Assembly: GCA_040219935.1 (NCBI GenBank) | Contig: JAVJUA010000034.1 | Coordinates: forward strand, 1 to 64,000 | Length of the DNA stretch: 64,000 nt | Origin: UBA7803 sp040219935 | Lineage (GTDB): Bacteria; Pseudomonadota; Gammaproteobacteria; Pseudomonadales; Azotimanducaceae | Direction of reading: 5' to 3' | In this document: positions 61,369-64,000 of the stretch, piece after piece | Layout of the letters: each line of letters begins with the position of its first letter | Numbering within the stretch: position 1 is the stretch's first letter | Position numbers and translations under genes: made by a program | Notes under the pieces: generated by a model | Told to the model about the DNA's origin: nothing | Seen by the model: the letters and a program-made list of their open reading frames with translations, nothing else | The model's database searches: none

Positions 61369-62685
61369 TCAGACGCCGCGGGCGGCCAGCCGCTGCAGCA
61401 CCAGCGCATGGGCCGCCTCGGTGATGGGATAGGGACGGATGATGAACACGGCGGTGGCGTAGCAGACCGCGGGAATGCCGGCGAACGCGATCTTCAGCGC
61501 CCAGATCTGGGCCGGTCCGTTGTCGCCCGCCGCCTGAAATCCGGCGAACTCGAGAATCAGCAGCGCAAAGCCCGTGGCCACGGCGACGATGGCCTTCTGG
61601 GCCAGGCTCCAGCTCGAGAAGAACAGCCCGGTGCGGTCTTCGCCCGACTCCAGGCGATCGATGTCGATGACGTCGGCCTTCATGGCGCTCGGCAGCGCCA
61701 CGAAGCTGCCGGCGGACAGCCCGCCGATGAACAGGATCACCATCATCGGCAGCAGGTCGCCCGGGCCGAGCAGCAGGTAGCCGGGCTGGGAGAAGATCAT
61801 CAGCGACATGCCCACCATCCAGGCGCTGCGCTTGCCGATGCGCTGGGCCAGCCAGCCCCACAGCGCTACGCCGATCAGGTTGCCGGCGTAGAACACCAGC
61901 AGGATGACGCTGGCAGCCAGGTCGTACTGGATCACGTGGTTGACGTAGAAGATGTACAGCGGCGCCGCCATGGCCGGGCCGATGCCGCCGATGACGAAGG
62001 CGATCATCAGCCGTTTGAACGGGCCGTTGCGCCACATCAGCCGGAAGCCCTCCAGCACGGGAACCTGCCTGACCTGCCTGGGCGGCGGCTCCGGCACCCG
62101 CGCCAGCAGCACCGTGAAGCCGACCGCGGCGACGCTGACCGCGGCGACCGCGACGATGGTGAGAGATTCGTTCAGCGCGCGGCCGTAGCCGAACAGGCTG
62201 GAGGAGATCAGCGGCGCGGCGATGGTGGTGAGCGTGCCGGCGACGCCGCACAGGGTGCGCCAGGTGGCGATGCGGGTGCGCTCGTGATAGTCCTCGGACA
62301 GCTCCGCGCCCCAGGCGTAGTAGGGAATCGCCACCAGCGTCCAGCCGAACCACAGGGCGATGGTCCACAGCGCGAAGTAGCCGGCCGTGACGGTGCTGCC
62401 GGGCGTGAAGAGCTGGACGATGGACAGCAGCATCAGCGGCGCGCCCGCCAGGATCCAGGGCCTGCGCCGCCCCCAGCGGCCTCTGGTGCGGTCGGAGAGG
62501 AAGCCGATCAGCGGGTCGGTGATGACGTCGGTCCAGCGGGCGACGATGAGGATGGCGCCCACCGCGCCGAGGGACAGCCCCAGGTCGCGCGTGTACAGGG
62601 CCGGAATGAAGATGGCCATGGGGATGGCGGCCATGGCCATGGGGAACTCCGCCAGCCCGTAGGCCAGCATCCGCGATCGTTTCAT
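61369..62685 (-). CDS. GPH-family MFS symporter, second copy
   Basis: A 438-residue, 12-helix transporter with the same marks as the one at 47.4 kb: RWTDVITDPLIGFLSDRTRGRWGRRRPWIL and IPYYAWGAELSEDYHERTRIATWR. The substrate is unknown. pdxH lies 37 bases downstream on the same strand. The duplicated GPH/PNPOx-fold association in one window is noted as a finding. Confidence 0.9.
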   Translation of the reverse strand: MKRSRMLAYGLAEFPMAMAAIPMAIFIPALYTRDLGLSLGAVGAILIVARWTDVITDPLIGFLSDRTRGRWGRRRPWILAGAPLMLLSIVQLFTPGSTVTAGYFALWTIALWFGWTLVAIPYYAWGAELSEDYHERTRIATWRTLCGVAGTLTTIAAPLISSSLFGYGRALNESLTIVAVAAVSVAAVGFTVLLARVPEPPPRQVRQVPVLEGFRLMWRNGPFKRLMIAFVIGGIGPAMAAPLYIFYVNHVIQYDLAASVILLVFYAGNLIGVALWGWLAQRIGKRSAWMVGMSLMIFSQPGYLLLGPGDLLPMMVILFIGGLSAGSFVALPSAMKADVIDIDRLESGEDRTGLFFSSWSLAQKAIVAVATGFALLILEFAGFQAAGDNGPAQIWALKIAFAGIPAVCYATAVFIIRPYPITEAAHALVLQRLAARGV

Positions 62686-62783
62686 GTTGACCCTCTCCGC
62701 TGCATCAAGGCTAATACGGCGCTGCGGCCTGGTCCATGTCCGCCAATCGGACGGCCCGTCGCTCAGCCACGGAGGACGGCACG

Positions 62784-63185
62784 ATGAAGATTCTGCTCTG
62801 GGTGATCGCCGCGGTGCTGCTGGCGGTGGTCGTGGTGTTCGGCCTGCAGGTGGTGGCCTCCGAGACCGGCGAGGTGGTGGTGCTGACCACCAAGAGCGGC
62901 GACCGCGAGGCCACCACCCGGCTGTGGGTGGTGGATCACGACGGCGCCCAGTGGCTGCGCGGCGGCAAGGACTCCGGCTGGTATCAGCGGCTGGCGGCAG
63001 CGCCCGCCGTGCGCCTGAGCCGCGGCGGCCAGACCGCCACCTACCTGGCGAGCGCCGAGCCCGCCATGACCGCCCAGGTGCATGCGCTGATGGCGGCCAA
63101 GTACGGCTGGCGTGACGACCTGATCTCCATGCTGGTCGGCGGCCGGGAAAACGACGTGGCCGTTCGCCTCACCCCGACCGACTGA
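62784..63185 (+). CDS. membrane-anchored small split-barrel protein
   Basis: A 133-residue protein with one N-terminal membrane segment (ILLWVIAAVLLAVVVVFGLQVV) followed by a compact strand-rich domain: VVVLTTKSGDREATTRLWVVDHDG, WLRGGKDSGWYQRL, VRLSRGGQTATY. This resembles the F420/FMN-binding split-barrel (DUF385/nitroreductase-like) group. GGAGG lies eight bases before the ATG at 62784. Cofactor is not certain. Confidence 0.75.
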   Translation: MKILLWVIAAVLLAVVVVFGLQVVASETGEVVVLTTKSGDREATTRLWVVDHDGAQWLRGGKDSGWYQRLAAAPAVRLSRGGQTATYLASAEPAMTAQVHALMAAKYGWRDDLISMLVGGRENDVAVRLTPTD

Positions 63186-63196
63186 CCGCACCAATC

Positions 63197-63235
63197 CGGT
63201 GCAGGCGCCGGACCACGCCTGGTCCGGCTGCACCG
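63197..63235 (+). terminator. long two-part hairpin after the split-barrel gene
   Basis: CGGTGCAG (63197-63204) pairs with CTGCACCG (63228-63235) and CCGGACCA (63208-63215) pairs with TGGTCCGG (63220-63227), with a 3-base bulge and 4-base loop: 16 pairs in all. It lies 12 bases after the TGA. No T-run follows, so it may end the transcript with Rho or stabilise it. Confidence 0.5.
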
Positions 63236-63345
63236 TCATGCACCGTTCATCGCCCTGTCATCGCGCCGACATGCGCCTTGCGCATGCTTGGCCCGACTCT
63301 TGCAAATCCCCTGTCGAACGATCCGAAACTGCAAGGAGGCGCGAC

Positions 63346-64000
63346 ATGAGCACCCACGTAGCGATGGAAGCGGCCGAACCCCGGTACAGCGGGCCCCATC
63401 GTTGGCAGATTCAGCCCTGGGCGCGTCTGGTGCGTCGGCTGATGCGGCCGCGGGCCTACACCCGCTGGGTGGACCAGTACTGCACCGAGCTGAACGTCAC
63501 CGGCCGGTCGGCCTTCGACGAGGTCGATGGCCCCTGCATCGTCATCGCCAATCACCAGAGCCACATGGACACCCTGGTGCTGCACGAAGCGCTTCCCGAG
63601 CACGTCCGGCGCCATCTCTACTTCGGCGCCGCTCAGGACCGCTGGTACGTCAAAGGCCGCCGCAAGCTGGTGCTGCAGCCCTGGTACCAGTCGCTCGTGC
63701 TCGGCAACTTCCCGATCCAACGCGGCGGCGGCTCCGCCGCGCTGGAGCATGCGCACTGGCTGCTGTCCAAGGGCCGGCACGTGTTCCTGTTTCCCGAAGG
63801 CACCCGCGCCACCAGCGATGGCCTGGGCCGGTTCCGCGCCGGCGTCGCCCTGCTCGCCCTCGAGCACGGCGTGCCGGTGGTGCCGGCCTATCTCTCCGGG
63901 CTGAAAGCCATGCGCCCCAAGGGCCAGAAGGAAGTGGTGCCGGGGCCCGCAGGCGTGGAGTTCCTGAGCCCCATGCGCTTCAAGCCGGGCAGCGACGTGG
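63346..64000 (+). CDS. 1-acyl-sn-glycerol-3-phosphate acyltransferase (PlsC family), truncated by the window end
   Basis: 218 codons are visible. The HX4D catalytic motif is NHQSHMD and the second block is FPEGTR, preceded by GNFPIQRGGGSAAL. PlsC-type enzymes acylate lysophosphatidic acid at the inner membrane. AAGGAGG lies six bases before the ATG at 63346. The frame has no stop before base 64000, so the C-terminus is outside the window. Confidence 0.9.
   Translation, partial: MSTHVAMEAAEPRYSGPHRWQIQPWARLVRRLMRPRAYTRWVDQYCTELNVTGRSAFDEVDGPCIVIANHQSHMDTLVLHEALPEHVRRHLYFGAAQDRWYVKGRRKLVLQPWYQSLVLGNFPIQRGGGSAALEHAHWLLSKGRHVFLFPEGTRATSDGLGRFRAGVALLALEHGVPVVPAYLSGLKAMRPKGQKEVVPGPAGVEFLSPMRFKPGSDV

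Overview
The window is about 70% GC and densely coded on both strands, with many 1-to-8-base start/stop overlaps (ATGA, GTGA, TTGA, TGATG, TAATG). Gene content (family-B DNA polymerase II, class I photolyase, PdxH, HtrB/LpxL-type acyltransferase, LptF/LptG-type permeases, lipoprotein, OmpA-domain protein) indicates a Gram-negative bacterium of the Pseudomonadota. A high-GC gammaproteobacterium is my best guess, by inference only. I see no rRNA, tRNA, CRISPR array or intact insertion sequence. Two lower-GC toxin/antitoxin-like loci stand out: BrnT/BrnA at the left edge and a 'mobile mystery protein' A/B pair at 41.4-42.6 kb.

Layout. 0-0.4 kb: brnTA. 0.65-6.2 kb: photolyase with an orphan OmpR-type regulator, DNA polymerase II, a Nudix-like protein and a lipoprotein. 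6.4-25.2 kb: a large sphingolipid locus. Its plus-strand operon (fatty acyl-AMP ligase, ceramide reductase-like SDR, dedicated ACP, serine palmitoyltransferase) makes the long-chain base. Its minus-strand genes hold the bacterial ceramide synthase, a lipid kinase, two small nucleotidyltransferases, a Tam41-like nucleotidyltransferase, a CDP-alcohol phosphatidyltransferase, an Asp/Asn-hydroxylase-type dioxygenase, a GMC oxidoreductase, a HIT protein, an HtrB-like acyltransferase and a presumed transport module (MsbA-like ABC exporter plus two LptF/LptG-like permeases). A metallophosphoesterase lies among them on the plus strand. 25.3-33.8 kb: DEAD-box helicase, amine-oxidase-like flavoprotein with an NhaC-type antiporter, serine hydrolase, and a cytochrome b561/cytochrome c' pair. 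33.2-39.3 kb: DUF6702-like protein, M1 peptidase, a glutathione peroxidase with an in-frame UGA at the catalytic position (a selenoprotein), an exported class-V PLP enzyme and a PQQ-type sugar dehydrogenase. 39.4-48.8 kb: AbgT transporter, mobile mystery pair, SIMPL protein, patatin-like lipase, VanZ-like protein, and a PNPOx-fold protein coupled to a GPH transporter. 48.8-64 kb: SnoaL-like protein, M20 peptidase, CbpA/CbpM, MFS transporter, class II ribonucleotide reductase, OmpA-domain protein, NHL and M14 proteins, PdxH beside a second GPH transporter, and a truncated 1-acylglycerol-3-phosphate acyltransferase at the right edge.

How the genes fit together. The sphingolipid locus looks like a nearly complete route: acyl activation onto ACP, condensation with serine, reduction, N-acylation, phosphorylation, head-group transfer, tailoring and export. 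The core enzymes match families characterised in Caulobacter. The head-group chemistry and the dedicated export module are inference and are the best candidates here for an undescribed system. The selenocysteine glutathione peroxidase, with a hairpin carrying the same apical sequence as E. coli fdhF, is the clearest single-gene discovery. Other unusual points are an 18-bp tandem repeat family that sits on stop codons at two loci, apparently leaderless starts for brnT and the patatin gene, and a short coupled ORF ahead of the ribonucleotide reductase.
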